A stretch of DNA of 64,000 nt. Origin: Pasteurella bettyae CCUG 2042 (GTDB lineage: Bacteria > Pseudomonadota > Gammaproteobacteria > Enterobacterales > Pasteurellaceae). A program made the position numbers and the translations under genes. The DNA lies in the NCBI RefSeq assembly GCF_000262245.1, contig NZ_AJSX01000040.1:1-64000 (forward strand), given 5' to 3'. The notes under the pieces are model-generated. The model saw only the letters and a program-made list of their open reading frames with translations. It was not told the DNA's origin and made no database searches. The number at the start of each line of letters is the position of its first letter. The stretch's first letter is position 1. Positions 1 through 9,832 of this stretch are shown in pieces.

Positions 1-84
1 AGTTGCTATTTGGATATAAAAAGGCTCTCGTACGATTAATAAAAATTTTAGCATCTGATACCGCACTTTTATCTATTAAAATTA
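1..84. other. Window-edge stretch, unassigned
   Basis: One plus-strand frame is open from base 3 to a stop near base 99 and could be the tail of a gene starting outside the window. It runs into the terminator hairpin, so this is doubtful. An uptake signal ACCGCACTT lies at 60-68. I see nothing else to call. Confidence 0.25.
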
Positions 85-108
85 AAAAGAGAGCATAAGC
101 TCTCTTTT
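85..108. terminator. Intrinsic terminator after ndh
   Basis: GAGAGC and GCTCTC pair around an ATAA loop, and the stem extends into A4/T4 flanks, so it could act in both directions. It lies 7 bases past the ndh stop on the minus strand. Confidence 0.75.
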
Positions 109-114
109 GTCGTG

Positions 115-1446
115 TTAGTGTAGTTTTAATGATGGGCGGATAAAGCGATTTAAACGACCAATAAGAATAATAAGACCCGTTTTAAAACAACCATGTAGTT
201 TTTGTTGATGTAGGCGATAGAGAGATATATAGGCTAATCTAGCAAGTCGCCCCTCAATTGTTAAAGAACTTTTTTTACCCGTAGTAATATTACCTAGTGC
301 GGTGAATTTTGATAAAGATACTAGTGATCCCTTATCAAAGTATTGAAAATCTTTAAGTGGTTTATTATTAAATATAGCTACAATATTTTGTCCACAGATA
401 GTTGCCATTTGGTTGGCAGCTTGTCCTCTAGGCGGAACAGGTTTTCCATCCTTTTGTAGTAGATATGCACAGTCACCAATGGCAAAAATGCTTTCATCCA
501 CTGTAGTTTGTAGAGAATTTTTTACACATATTTGATTAATACGATTAATTTCTAATCCATCAAATTGTTGGGTAATTTTTGAAACACGAATTCCGGCAGC
601 CCATACCATAAGATCTGCTGAAATTTCTTTTCCCTCTTTTGTCAGTAAGGTATTTTTAGTTGCTTCAGTGATCATTGTCGATGTTTGTACTTTTACGCCA
701 AGGTTTTCTAGTTCTTGCTGTACTGATGAAGATATGCGTTCTGGTAAAGCTGGCAAAATTCGGTCTCCAGCTTCAATTAAAGTGACTTGTAAGTGACCAC
801 TTTTTATTTTTCCATATCCATAAGATGATAAATGTTGTGCTGCATTGAAGAGCTCGGCAGAGAGCTCAACGCCTGTGGCTCCGCCACCAACAATTGCAAT
901 ATTTACTTTGCCATCTTGAACAAGTTTTTGTTTACTTTCATCTTCACCAATTTCTTCTAATGCATTGTTCTCTGCGAATTTTAAGAACAGCTCTAGCATC
1001 TTATGTTGGAATCGTATTGCTTGATCAGGGCTATCAAGAAAAATACAATGTTCAGCTACACCTTTGGTGTTGAAATCATTAGATTGACTGCCAATAGCAA
1101 GGACTAAATAGTCATAAGGAATGCGGCGAGCAACGACTAATATATCACCTTCTTGACCTGTTATAGGTGCTAATTCAACATATTTATTAGTGCGATCAAT
1201 ACGGGTAATAGAGCCTTGTTCAAAATTAAAGTGATGATTATGTGCATGAGCACGATAACTTACTGCATCGGTTTCAGAATCTAATACACCAGTAGCTACT
1301 TCGTGTAATAAAGGTTTCCAAAGATGAGTTTGATTACGATCGACCAGAGTCACATTAGCTCTCTGTTTTTTACCTAGTTTATTGCCTAAATAAGTTGCTA
1401 ATTCTAATCCGCCAGCGCCTCCACCAACGATTAAAATATTTTTCAT
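115..1446 (-). CDS. ndh: Type II NADH dehydrogenase (NDH-2)
   Basis: Single-subunit, non-proton-pumping NADH:quinone oxidoreductase that feeds electrons from NADH to the membrane quinone pool. The N-terminus has the FAD-binding GGGAGGLE motif (about residues 8-15), a second Rossmann motif [12 protein letters not shown] near residue 185 binds NADH, and FAIGDCA near residue 320 is the usual second FAD contact. At 443 residues it has normal family length. I chose the ATG at 1446 because AGGAGC lies just upstream. A longer reading from 1491 adds 15 residues not expected in the family. It is transcribed alone, divergently from nudC, and followed by a terminator. Confidence 0.93.
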   Translation of the reverse strand: MKNILIVGGGAGGLELATYLGNKLGKKQRANVTLVDRNQTHLWKPLLHEVATGVLDSETDAVSYRAHAHNHHFNFEQGSITRIDRTNKYVELAPITGQEGDILVVARRIPYDYLVLAIGSQSNDFNTKGVAEHCIFLDSPDQAIRFQHKMLELFLKFAENNALEEIGEDESKQKLVQDGKVNIAIVGGGATGVELSAELFNAAQHLSSYGYGKIKSGHLQVTLIEAGDRILPALPERISSSVQQELENLGVKVQTSTMITEATKNTLLTKEGKEISADLMVWAAGIRVSKITQQFDGLEINRINQICVKNSLQTTVDESIFAIGDCAYLLQKDGKPVPPRGQAANQMATICGQNIVAIFNNKPLKDFQYFDKGSLVSLSKFTALGNITTGKKSSLTIEGRLARLAYISLYRLHQQKLHGCFKTGLIILIGRLNRFIRPSLKLH

Positions 1447-1612
1447 AAATGCTCCTAAAATCAAAATATTAAATTTACAAAACTTTAACAATTATAATAA
1501 AAATTTAAAATTTTATCTATAAAGGTGATGGTTATAAGGAATAAAGCAGTTAAGAAAATGAGCAAGTTCGTTTATAATATTTTAAATTATATATATGTTC
1601 TCTATTCACAAT

Positions 1613-1629
1613 ATATGAGGTCCTCATAT
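1613..1629. promoter_or_regulatory. Palindrome over nudC ribosome binding site
   Basis: ATATGAGG and CCTCATAT are perfect 8-base arms around one central T. The right arm reaches into the nudC ATG and the left arm holds the AGG of the ribosome binding site. It could be an operator or chance; no regulator is recognised. Confidence 0.3.
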
Positions 1630-2422
1630 GAAAACGATTCAGCCGTCAGATAATGGTTTTTGGATGTTAACTCAAGATTCTACAGTCTACTTTCCGAATG
1701 ACCAGCTTCTGTATGGAAATGCCAAGGATTTAGGTTTCACTGGATTAAAAGGTATGAGAATTGGCGATTGGGAACAACGGCCTTTATATTTATTAGAAGA
1801 GCAGCATGATGAATATAGATATATTAATTTGCGTGACTTATTAGTTTTACCTGAAGTTAAATTCAACTTACTTAGTCGTGGTGTTGAACTTAATCATTTT
1901 ATTAAAACACACCAGTTTTGCGGTACATGTGGCTACCATAACCATATGGCAGAAGATGAATGGGTAATGCAATGTTCAAATGAGCACTGTAATTACCGCA
2001 CTTATCCTGTGATTTGTCCTTCTATTATTGTAGCAGTACGACGTGGTGATGAAATTTTGTTGGCTAATCATAAACGTCACTCGTCACCTATAGATAAAAA
2101 AGATCGTATGTACACTACTTTAGCTGGCTTCGTAGAAGTGGGCGAAAGTTTTGAACAAACTGTACAACGTGAAGTATTTGAGGAAACAGGCATTAAGATT
2201 AAAAATATTCGCTATTTTGGTAGTCAACCTTGGGCATTTCCTAATTCACAAATGGTTGGTTTCTTAGCAGATTATGAGAGTGGTGATATAAAACTACAAG
2301 AAGCGGAAATTGTTGATGCAAAATGGTTCAAGTTTAATGAACAATTACCCAATTTGCCACCAGAAGGAACAATTGCATTAAAATTGATTAAAGCAACTTT
2401 AGATCTGTGTGCAAAAGAATAA
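1628..2422 (+). CDS. nudC: NAD(H) pyrophosphatase / RNA deNADding Nudix hydrolase
   Basis: Cleaves NADH/NAD to NMN(H) and AMP and, as known for NudC, can remove NAD caps from RNA. The zinc ribbon is visible as CGTC and CSNEHC around residues 98-122. The Nudix box GFVEVGESFEQT...REVFEETG follows near residues 162-183, then the SQPWAFPNSQM segment that marks the NudC subfamily. At 264 residues it has normal length. It precedes hemE as in many gamma-proteobacteria. An AGG site immediately precedes the ATG. Confidence 0.93.
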   Translation: MKTIQPSDNGFWMLTQDSTVYFPNDQLLYGNAKDLGFTGLKGMRIGDWEQRPLYLLEEQHDEYRYINLRDLLVLPEVKFNLLSRGVELNHFIKTHQFCGTCGYHNHMAEDEWVMQCSNEHCNYRTYPVICPSIIVAVRRGDEILLANHKRHSSPIDKKDRMYTTLAGFVEVGESFEQTVQREVFEETGIKIKNIRYFGSQPWAFPNSQMVGFLADYESGDIKLQEAEIVDAKWFKFNEQLPNLPPEGTIALKLIKATLDLCAKE

Positions 2423-2490
2423 GTGTTTATTATTTCTACTTTACTTAAATATACATTCTAAAAATATCTAGAATAACTTAGGAAATATCA

Positions 2491-3555
2491 ATGACAATAT
2501 TAAAGAACGATCGTTATTTGAAAGCATTATTACGTGAACCTGTAGATATGACTCCAGTATGGATGATGCGTCAAGCAGGTCGTTATTTGCCAGAATATAA
2601 AGCTACAAGAGCTGAAGCAGGTGATTTTATGTCATTATGCCGTAATGCAGATTTAGCCTGTGAAGTCACACTTCAGCCTTTGCGTCGTTATGATTTAGAT
2701 GCTGCGATCTTATTCTCTGATATTTTAACTATTCCAGATGCAATGGGATTAGGTTTAAGCTTTGGACCAGGTGAAGGACCTAAATTTACACATTCTGTAG
2801 AAACTAAAAGTGCGGTAGAAAATTTACCAATTCCAGATCCTGAACAAGAATTACAATATGTGATGAATGCTGTGAGAACTATTCGCCGTGAACTTAAAGG
2901 TGAAGTACCTTTGATTGGTTTTTCAGGTAGCCCTTGGACGCTTTCAACTTATATGGTTGAAGGGGGAAGTAGTAAAGCATTTACTAAAATAAAAAAAATG
3001 ATGTATAGAGAACCGCAGTTATTACATCAGTTATTAGATAAAGTGGCTGATTCTGTCATTTTATATTTGAATGCTCAAATTAAAGCAGGAGCTCAAGCGG
3101 TAATGATTTTTGATACTTGGGGAGGTGCTTTAGCACATCGTGAATATTTAGATTTTTCATTGCAATATATGCATAAAATTGTTGATGGATTAATTCGTGA
3201 AAATGATGGGCGAAAAGTACCCGTCACCTTATTTACCAAAGGAGGCGGGTTATGGTTAGAAGCTATGGCTAATACAGGTTGTGATGCAGTTGGTTTAGAT
3301 TGGACTGTCAATCTTGCTCAAGCTAAGCAATTAATTGGGCATAAAGTTGCATTACAAGGTAATATGGATCCATCTGTACTTTATGCTTCACCAGAATATA
3401 TTCAACAAGAAGTGAAATCTATTTTAGCTGACTTTGGTCATGGAACAGGGCATGTATTTAATTTAGGGCATGGTATTCATCAAGATGTGCCAGTTGAGAA
3501 CCCGAGAGTATTTGTTGATGCGATTCACAATTTTTCAAAACCTTATCATAAATAA
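2491..3555 (+). CDS. hemE: Uroporphyrinogen decarboxylase
   Basis: Converts uroporphyrinogen III to coproporphyrinogen III in haem synthesis, in the cytoplasm. It opens with the diagnostic [11 protein letters not shown] motif near residue 25, keeps the [13 protein letters not shown] motif near residue 145, and ends with the GHGI segment near residue 328. The length of 354 residues matches the family. yjaG follows 17 bases after the stop, suggesting co-transcription with nudC-hemE-yjaG. Together with hemC and hemD in this window it implies an active haem pathway. Confidence 0.96.
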   Translation: MTILKNDRYLKALLREPVDMTPVWMMRQAGRYLPEYKATRAEAGDFMSLCRNADLACEVTLQPLRRYDLDAAILFSDILTIPDAMGLGLSFGPGEGPKFTHSVETKSAVENLPIPDPEQELQYVMNAVRTIRRELKGEVPLIGFSGSPWTLSTYMVEGGSSKAFTKIKKMMYREPQLLHQLLDKVADSVILYLNAQIKAGAQAVMIFDTWGGALAHREYLDFSLQYMHKIVDGLIRENDGRKVPVTLFTKGGGLWLEAMANTGCDAVGLDWTVNLAQAKQLIGHKVALQGNMDPSVLYASPEYIQQEVKSILADFGHGTGHVFNLGHGIHQDVPVENPRVFVDAIHNFSKPYHK

Positions 3556-3572
3556 TATTAAAGGAATAATTT

Positions 3573-4160
3573 ATGCGTAATCCCATTCATAAACGTTTAG
3601 AACATTTTGAAACTTGGCAACACTTAACTTTTATGGTTTGTCTATGTGAACGTATGTATCCAAATTATCAGTTATTTTGCCAAGTTACAGAACAACCTGA
3701 TAACGCTAAGATTTATCAAAATATCTTAAATTTAATATGGGAAAGTTTAACGATTAAAGGCGTAAAAATTAATTTTGAGAATCAGCTTGAAAAATTTGAG
3801 AATATTATTCCTGATGTTAATAATTATGATTTTTTTGGTGTGATTCCTGCGATAGATGCCTGTGAAGCACTTTCTGAGCTATTACATGCAATTATCGCTG
3901 GTTCTACATTAGAACAGTCTATTAAAATTAGTAGACTTTCTTTACAAACGGTTGCAACCCTATTAGAAACACAATTAGATTGTAATTTAAATGAAAAAGA
4001 CTTAAAAGAAAGCGAAGAAATACAACAAGAGCTAGATGTTCAATGGGAATTGTATAGAGCTTTGAATAGTACCGAAGAACGTGACGTAGATCTCATTTTA
4101 CAACTTAAAAGTGAGCTTAGAGCGTCTGGAATCTCAAATATTGGCATTGAATGTTCATAA
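3573..4160 (+). CDS. yjaG: DUF416 family protein (YjaG)
   Basis: A 195-residue cytoplasmic protein with the N-terminal signature of the YjaG/DUF416 family (HLTFMVCLCERMYPNY, residues 16-31) and no signal peptide or membrane segment. Its biochemical role is unknown in any organism I know. The hemE-yjaG-hupA order is the same as in enterobacteria, which supports the assignment. It probably shares a transcript with hemE. Confidence 0.88.
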   Translation: MRNPIHKRLEHFETWQHLTFMVCLCERMYPNYQLFCQVTEQPDNAKIYQNILNLIWESLTIKGVKINFENQLEKFENIIPDVNNYDFFGVIPAIDACEALSELLHAIIAGSTLEQSIKISRLSLQTVATLLETQLDCNLNEKDLKESEEIQQELDVQWELYRALNSTEERDVDLILQLKSELRASGISNIGIECS

Positions 4161-4331
4161 AAGTGTAAATTTTTCACAAATTTTGCAGATAATACTTTGC
4201 TTTATGTTCAACTTAGATTAAGCTTTATCGTACTGTTTTAAACAGTTATCTAAAATATCGGTAAAACAATATTTAGCTTTATCCGAAGACATAACAAAGT
4301 GTAATAAAACAAACAAAGAAGGTACTAATTT

Positions 4332-4607
4332 ATGAACAAAACGGATTTAATTGATGTGATTGCTGGTGCAGCGGATTTAAACAAAAAACAAGCTAAAGCA
4401 GCATTAGAAGCAACTTTAGATGCAATCACAAAAAGCTTAAAAGCGGGTGATCCAGTGCAATTAATCGGCTTTGGTACATTCAAAGTGAGCGCACGTAAAG
4501 CTCGTACTGGTCGTAATCCACAAACTGGTGCTGAAATTAAAATTGCTGCATCAAAAGTTCCAGCATTTGTATCTGGTAAAGCCTTAAAAGATGCTGTAAA
4601 CAGTTAA
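4332..4607 (+). CDS. hupA: DNA-binding protein HU-alpha
   Basis: Small histone-like nucleoid protein that bends DNA as a dimer. The beta-arm signature [21 protein letters not shown] spans about residues 46-66, followed by the DNA-contacting [11 protein letters not shown] segment. At 91 residues it has the length of HU. It has its own 170-base upstream region, an AAGAAGG ribosome binding site and a strong terminator, so it is probably a separate, highly expressed unit. IHF subunits are the alternative, but the C-terminal KALKDAVN fits HU. Confidence 0.94.
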   Translation: MNKTDLIDVIAGAADLNKKQAKAALEATLDAITKSLKAGDPVQLIGFGTFKVSARKARTGRNPQTGAEIKIAASKVPAFVSGKALKDAVNS

Positions 4608-4625
4608 TTAAACCTTTCTAATTTT

Positions 4626-4652
4626 AAAACCCTGCTATTTTAGCAGGGTTTT
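4626..4652 (+). terminator. Intrinsic terminator after hupA
   Basis: AAAACCCTGCTA pairs with TAGCAGGGTTTT around a TTT loop, followed by a T run. It lies 18 bases after the hupA stop. Confidence 0.9.
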
Positions 4653-4739
4653 TTATTTTTAGGATTAAATAAAACCTATTTACATTCCTTATAACATTTC
4701 ATAAAATTACGAACCGAAACTTATAATGATTATTATGTT

Positions 4740-5519
4740 ATGAAACGAAAACCTCAACAACGTAATACACAACAACGCCGCTATTCCATTATGCAGTTAT
4801 TACAGCAGCATGGTGAAGTGAGTGTAGAACAATTAGTAAAACTATTTGATACATCTGAAGTGACTATTCGTAAAGATTTAGCTGCATTAGAATCAAATGG
4901 TTTTTTATTGCGTCGGTATGGTGGGGCAATTTTAATGCCTCAGGATTTAATAGATGACTCTCAAGAAGAGGCGTTGTCAAAGCAAAAATTGCAGATTGCT
5001 AAAGTAGCCTCTGAAAGAATTCGAGAGCATAACCGTATTATTGTAGATAGTGGGCGTACAACAACCGCACTTATTAAGCAGCTAAATGGTAAGCCTGGAT
5101 TAGTGGTCATGACTAACTCGCTTTCAGTAGCAACAGAATTACGGGCATTAGAACAAGAACCAACCTTATTGATGACGGGAGGAATTTGGGATCCTATTTC
5201 AGAATCTTTTCAAGGAAAAATTGCTGAACAGGTTTTACGTTCCTATGATTTTGATCAGCTGTTTATTGGTGCAGATGGTATTGATTTAGAACGAGGAACA
5301 ACGACTTTTAATGAATTAGTTGGGCTAAGTAGAGTGATGTCTGAAGTTTCTCGTGAAGTCATTGTGATGGTGGAGTCTCATAAGATTGGCAGAAAAATGC
5401 CTAATATAGAGCTGACTTGGGAACAGATTGATGTTTTAGTTACTGATGATTTGTTACCAAAGGATATTAAAAACATGATTGAAGCACATAATGTAGAAGT
5501 TATTTGCGTAAGTGCTTGA
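4740..5519 (+). CDS. DeoR-family transcriptional regulator beside glmS
   Basis: DeoR-type repressor with an N-terminal winged helix-turn-helix (residues about 15-70, containing EVTIRKDLAALE) and a C-terminal sugar-phosphate-sensing DeoRC domain with the GADGID motif near residue 178. It has 259 residues. It ends 40 bases before glmS, so by context it may respond to an amino-sugar phosphate and control glmS. That is inference; the family also includes GlpR and AgaR. No clear Shine-Dalgarno site precedes the ATG at 4740, but the helix-turn-helix leaves little room for a later start. Confidence 0.85.
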   Translation: MKRKPQQRNTQQRRYSIMQLLQQHGEVSVEQLVKLFDTSEVTIRKDLAALESNGFLLRRYGGAILMPQDLIDDSQEEALSKQKLQIAKVASERIREHNRIIVDSGRTTTALIKQLNGKPGLVVMTNSLSVATELRALEQEPTLLMTGGIWDPISESFQGKIAEQVLRSYDFDQLFIGADGIDLERGTTTFNELVGLSRVMSEVSREVIVMVESHKIGRKMPNIELTWEQIDVLVTDDLLPKDIKNMIEAHNVEVICVSA

Positions 5520-5559
5520 TCATAGATTGTATAAATAACATAAATAAAGGAAAAATATT

Positions 5560-7395
5560 ATGTGTGGTATTGTAGGTGCGGTAGCACAACGCGATGTGGC
5601 TGAGATTTTAATAGATGGGTTACATCGTCTAGAATATCGCGGTTACGATTCAGCAGGTATTGCGGTAATTAGTCCCGTTGATAAACAAATGCACATTTTG
5701 CGTAGAGTGGGAAAAGTAAAGGCCTTAGATGATGCTTTAGTTTCTGAACCATTATTAGGAGGTACTGGTATTGCTCATACTCGTTGGGCAACGCATGGTG
5801 AACCTTCAGAAAAGAATGCTCATCCTCACCGTTCAGGTAAAATTGCGGTGGTACATAATGGCATTATTGAAAATTATGCTGAATTAAAAGTAATTCTACA
5901 AGAACGAGGATTTGTTTTTCAATCGCAAACTGATACTGAGGTAATAGCTCATTTAGTTGCTTGGGAATTACGTACAGCCTCTTCATTATTGGAAGCTGTA
6001 CAGAAAACAGTAGTGCAATTACGTGGTGCTTATGGCACAGTGGTAATGAATGAAGAAGAACCTGAACATTTAATTGTTGCACGTTCTGGTAGCCCACTGG
6101 TGATTGGTTATGGTATGGGAGAAAACTTCTTAGCCTCAGATCCTTTGGCATTATTAAGTGTGACACGCCGATTCTCATACTTAGAAGAAGGCGATGTTGC
6201 TGAAATTTCGCGTCGTGAAGTTCACATTTATAATCGTATGGGGGAGCTAGTTGAACGTGAAATTAAAGAGGGGCATTTTGAAGCAGATGCTGCAGATAAA
6301 GGGCAATATCGTCATTATATGCAGAAAGAAATTTTTGAACAGCCAGTTGCTATTATGAATACCCTAGATGGTCGCATTGTTAATGGCAAAGTTAATCTAG
6401 CTGCATTAGGTGAAAACGCACAAGATGTTCTAAAAAATGTTCAACATATTCAAATTGTTGCTTGTGGAACCTCTTATAATGCAGGTGTGGTAGCTCGTTA
6501 TTGGTTTGAGTCTATTGCAGGAATCGCTTGTGATGTAGAAATTGCTTCTGAGTTCCGTTACCGTAAATTTGTTGCCCGACCAAATAGTTTATTAGTGACT
6601 ATTTCTCAATCTGGAGAAACTGCGGATACATTAGCTGCATTACGTTTAGCTAAAGAATCTGGCTTTATGTCAGCGATGACAATTTGTAATGTAATTACTT
6701 CGTCCCTTGTAAGAGAATCCGATTTTGCTTTTATGACGAGAGCAGGCGTTGAAGTTGGTGTGGCTTCTACCAAAGCCTTTACTACCCAACTAACATGTTT
6801 ATTGTTATTAACTGTAGCAATGGGACGTATCAAGGGGACAGTTAGTGAAGCAGTGGAATCGCAAATTGTTCATTCATTACAGCGTTTACCCGCTCAAATT
6901 GAAAGCGCATTAGTAATGGATAAAACGATTGAAAGTTTATCTGAAGATTTTGCAGATAAAAGCCACGCGTTATTTTTAGGTCGTGGAGAATTCTATCCTA
7001 TCGCTATGGAATCTGCATTAAAACTAAAAGAGATCTCATATATTCATGCAGAGGCGTATGCTGCCGGCGAATTAAAACATGGTCCTCTCGCTTTAATTGA
7101 TGGCGATATGCCTGTTATTGTGGTGGCACCAGAAAATGATTTATTAGAAAAAGTAAAATCTAATATTGAAGAAGTGCGTGCACGAGGTGGTCAATTATAT
7201 GTATTTGCTGACCAAGATGCTGGTTTTGCAGATACAGATGGGTTTAAAACATTAATTTTCCCTAAAGTTGATGAAGTGACTGCACCAATTTTTTATGCTG
7301 TACCATTACAGTTGTTAGCTTATTATGTTGCCTTAATTAAAGGTACTGATGTTGACCAACCACGTAATTTAGCAAAATCAGTTACCGTAGAATAA
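5560..7395 (+). CDS. glmS: Glutamine-fructose-6-phosphate aminotransferase
   Basis: Makes glucosamine-6-phosphate from fructose-6-phosphate and glutamine, the entry step to peptidoglycan and LPS amino sugars. The N-terminus CGIVGA exposes the glutaminase nucleophile Cys2; HTRWATHG (about 73-80) is the conserved glutaminase motif. Two SIS isomerase domains follow, with CGTSYNAG near 304 and SQSGETADT near 350. It ends with LAKSVTVE, the canonical C-terminus. At 611 residues it is full length. The ribosome binding site is AAAGGAAAA. I see no glmS ribozyme, which is a Gram-positive feature. Confidence 0.97.
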   Translation: MCGIVGAVAQRDVAEILIDGLHRLEYRGYDSAGIAVISPVDKQMHILRRVGKVKALDDALVSEPLLGGTGIAHTRWATHGEPSEKNAHPHRSGKIAVVHNGIIENYAELKVILQERGFVFQSQTDTEVIAHLVAWELRTASSLLEAVQKTVVQLRGAYGTVVMNEEEPEHLIVARSGSPLVIGYGMGENFLASDPLALLSVTRRFSYLEEGDVAEISRREVHIYNRMGELVEREIKEGHFEADAADKGQYRHYMQKEIFEQPVAIMNTLDGRIVNGKVNLAALGENAQDVLKNVQHIQIVACGTSYNAGVVARYWFESIAGIACDVEIASEFRYRKFVARPNSLLVTISQSGETADTLAALRLAKESGFMSAMTICNVITSSLVRESDFAFMTRAGVEVGVASTKAFTTQLTCLLLLTVAMGRIKGTVSEAVESQIVHSLQRLPAQIESALVMDKTIESLSEDFADKSHALFLGRGEFYPIAMESALKLKEISYIHAEAYAAGELKHGPLALIDGDMPVIVVAPENDLLEKVKSNIEEVRARGGQLYVFADQDAGFADTDGFKTLIFPKVDEVTAPIFYAVPLQLLAYYVALIKGTDVDQPRNLAKSVTVE

Positions 7396-7420
7396 TTTTC
7401 TAAAAATTTTTTATAATTAC

Positions 7421-7455
7421 ACCGCACTTTGAATTAATCTCATTTAAAGTGCGGT
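7421..7455 (+). terminator. Inverted uptake-signal terminator after glmS
   Basis: ACCGCACTTT (7421) and AAAGTGCGGT (7446) form a 10-bp stem with a 15-base loop, followed by a T-rich tail. Two DNA uptake signals in inverted orientation double as a terminator, a known Haemophilus arrangement. Confidence 0.8.
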
Positions 7456-7519
7456 TATTTTTTGATAAATTTCCTGAATAGCTTGCTAAAGAAAAATAGA
7501 TAGCCTAAACTAGCCCACG

Positions 7520-7580
7520 ATTTCCCTATGGGGAAATAATCTACATCTCCTTTCACTTTTAAAGGTTGCCTGTGAGCAAC
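7520..7580 (+). promoter_or_regulatory. Structured leader of the MFS transporter
   Basis: Two small hairpins precede the transporter: ATTTCCC/GGGAAAT at 7520-7537 and GTTGC/GCAAC at 7565-7580, the latter ending 5 bases before the AGGAC ribosome binding site. I do not recognise a riboswitch class here. Confidence 0.3.
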
Positions 7581-7594
7581 AAAAGGACTTTTCA

Positions 7595-8800
7595 ATGAAA
7601 AATAAAGTAAACAGTTACGGCTGGAAAGCGTTAATTGGTTCTGCGGTCGGCTATGCAATGGATGGCTTCGATCTTCTGATTCTTGGTTTTATGTTATCGG
7701 CTATTTCAGCTGATCTCGCTCTTTCACCTGCACAGGCAGGTTCATTAGTCACTTGGACATTAATTGGTGCGGTTGCGGGTGGTATTATTTTTGGTGCATT
7801 AAGTGATAAATATGGGCGTGTACGAGTTTTAACTTGGACCATAGTGCTTTTTGCAGTCTTTACTGGCTTATGTGCTTTTGCACAAGGATATTGGGATTTG
7901 CTGATTTATCGAACTATTGCAGGAATTGGGCTTGGTGGTGAGTTTGGTATAGGTATGGCACTTGCGGCAGAAGCTTGGCCAGCCCATCACCGAGCTAAAG
8001 CCTCTTCTTACGTGGCATTAGGTTGGCAAGTTGGTGTGTTAGCCGCAGCATTATTAACCCCCTTATTATTACCTATCATTGGCTGGCGAGGTATGTTTTT
8101 AGTGGGAATTTTCCCAGCATTAGTGGCTTGGTATTTACGTGCAAAATTACATGAGCCAGAATTATTTGTAAAAAAACAAGAATCAACAATCCCTACTAAA
8201 TCTCCATTTAAATTATTAGTAAAAGATGTACAAACTACGAAAGTTAGTATTGGCGTTGTGGTGTTAACCTCAGTACAAAATTTTGGTTACTATGGGATTA
8301 TGATTTGGTTACCTAATTTTTTATCAAAACAATTAGGTTTCAGTTTAACAAAATCTGGTATTTGGACCGCAGTTACAGTATGTGGAATGATGATTGGAAT
8401 TTGGGTATTCGGTCGTTTAGCCGATCGGATTGGTCGTAAACCAAGCTTCTTGTTATTCCAACTAGGCGCTGTCATCAGTATTTTTGCTTATTCACAATTA
8501 ACCGATCCAACCGCCATGTTATTTGCAGGTGCAGCATTAGGTATGTTCGTGAATGGTATGATGGGGGGGTATGGTGCATTAATGTCGGAAGCTTATCCAA
8601 CGGAAGCTCGAGCAACAGCTCAAAATCTATTGTTTAATTTAGGTAGAGCTGTAGGTGGGTTTGGTCCTGTGGTGGTTGGTGCGATTGTTTCGCTGTATTC
8701 CTTTAAAATTGCTATCGCCTTATTAGCCCTAATTTACATTATTGATATGTTAGCGACAATATTTTTAATCCCTGAATTAAAAGGTAAGGAACTTGAATAG
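7595..8800 (+). CDS. MFS transporter, aromatic acid/sialate symporter-like
   Basis: A 401-residue, 12-helix major facilitator transporter of the inner membrane. The loop 2-3 signature GALSDKYGRVR lies near residues 68-78, its repeat GRLADRIGRK near 269-278, and DGFDLL in helix 1 (about 24-29) is typical of the AAHS/sialate-H+ symporter groups. The substrate cannot be read from sequence. No catabolic genes lie beside it, so it stands alone between the glmS and pnuC terminators. The ribosome binding site is AAAGGAC. Confidence 0.82.
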   Translation: MKNKVNSYGWKALIGSAVGYAMDGFDLLILGFMLSAISADLALSPAQAGSLVTWTLIGAVAGGIIFGALSDKYGRVRVLTWTIVLFAVFTGLCAFAQGYWDLLIYRTIAGIGLGGEFGIGMALAAEAWPAHHRAKASSYVALGWQVGVLAAALLTPLLLPIIGWRGMFLVGIFPALVAWYLRAKLHEPELFVKKQESTIPTKSPFKLLVKDVQTTKVSIGVVVLTSVQNFGYYGIMIWLPNFLSKQLGFSLTKSGIWTAVTVCGMMIGIWVFGRLADRIGRKPSFLLFQLGAVISIFAYSQLTDPTAMLFAGAALGMFVNGMMGGYGALMSEAYPTEARATAQNLLFNLGRAVGGFGPVVVGAIVSLYSFKIAIALLALIYIIDMLATIFLIPELKGKELE

Positions 8801-8850
8801 ACATAGCTTTTTATTCAAGTTATTTAAAAGCTTTTCTAGATAATTTATAG

Positions 8851-8880
8851 ATAAACCGCACTTATTAAAGTGCGGTTTAT
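8851..8880. terminator. Bidirectional uptake-signal terminator
   Basis: ATAAACCGCACTT pairs with AAGTGCGGTTTAT around a 4-base loop, with a T run on the plus strand. It separates the convergent MFS and pnuC genes and contains two inverted uptake signals. Confidence 0.9.
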
Positions 8881-8891
8881 TTTTTTTAAAT

Positions 8892-9617
8892 TTACATTGT
8901 TTGATGTTTTTTCACCAATTTAGTCCAATTGTAATACCCATAAATTGAATTACATAGGTACATAATATACATCACTAATAAAGGTAAACTGGTTTCTCCG
9001 TTTTGGAGATACATACCTGTCCAAAGTGAAATAGTCAGAGCATTGACAATAATCCATAATGACCATTGTTCACGATAACGTAAAATCATGAGGATTTGTG
9101 CCACGATTGAAACGCCAACGGTGACTCCATCTAATGCAGGTAATGCACTACCTAAATGGCGTAACCACTCAATATATGCATAAGTTACCGCGGCAGCTGC
9201 AATGCCAACAATAATCCATTGGGTTAAGGTAAGTGATTTAGCAATTACTTCTTCTACGCCAGCATCATTAACTGTATTTTGGCTTGTCATATGTTTACGC
9301 CACATATAAAAACCAATAAATTGTACTGGAACATATACGAGGAGATTTAACATCATTTCACCATACAGTTCGAAAGTATAGGAAGTATATGCATAAAGTG
9401 AAACACTAATAAGGCCAAATAAATAGTTACTAATTTTTCCTTTACCGACAAAGACAACACAAAGTATACCTGTAATGGCGGCAATGGTAGCTATCCAACT
9501 ATCAGGTTGATAAATAAAAATAGCAATTTGAATAACGAGAAAAAGAGTCAGCCAAAATGCTTCAAATTTTGTCCAGCCTCCGAAAAACTCATTTTTTAAA
9601 TTTGTTGATAAACTCAT
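8892..9617 (-). CDS. pnuC: Nicotinamide riboside transporter PnuC
   Basis: Inner-membrane facilitator of nicotinamide riboside uptake, the route by which Haemophilus obtains its NAD precursor (V factor). The protein has 241 residues with about seven hydrophobic segments; FIGFYMWRKH near residue 105 and the C-terminal NSIYGYYNW motif are characteristic of PnuC. I chose the ATG at 9617 because AAAGGAAATC lies 6-8 bases upstream. The upstream ATG at 9680 adds 21 residues without a ribosome binding site. It is divergent from rapA. Confidence 0.92.
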   Translation of the reverse strand: MSLSTNLKNEFFGGWTKFEAFWLTLFLVIQIAIFIYQPDSWIATIAAITGILCVVFVGKGKISNYLFGLISVSLYAYTSYTFELYGEMMLNLLVYVPVQFIGFYMWRKHMTSQNTVNDAGVEEVIAKSLTLTQWIIVGIAAAAVTYAYIEWLRHLGSALPALDGVTVGVSIVAQILMILRYREQWSLWIIVNALTISLWTGMYLQNGETSLPLLVMYIMYLCNSIYGYYNWTKLVKKHQTM

Positions 9618-9832
9618 AATGATTTCCTTTGAGTATAATAATGGTGTTGGGATTCTTGCATTGCCCTTGTTAATTGTCAATAAAGCTAATCTGAAATTAG
9701 AATGGTTTATTTTATACTTGATTAATAATAAGGCTAATAAGCGGTTATCTTCAAGAGAGGATTCCTTTTTTTGTTGAAGCCCGTTAGAATACGCCCCTTT
9801 ACATATTTTATTGTTTTTGTGTAGGTTAAAGC

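Noticed and set aside
7455-7594. Riboswitch (TPP, purine or other) before the MFS gene
   Set aside because: Two small hairpins are present but none of the conserved core motifs I know.
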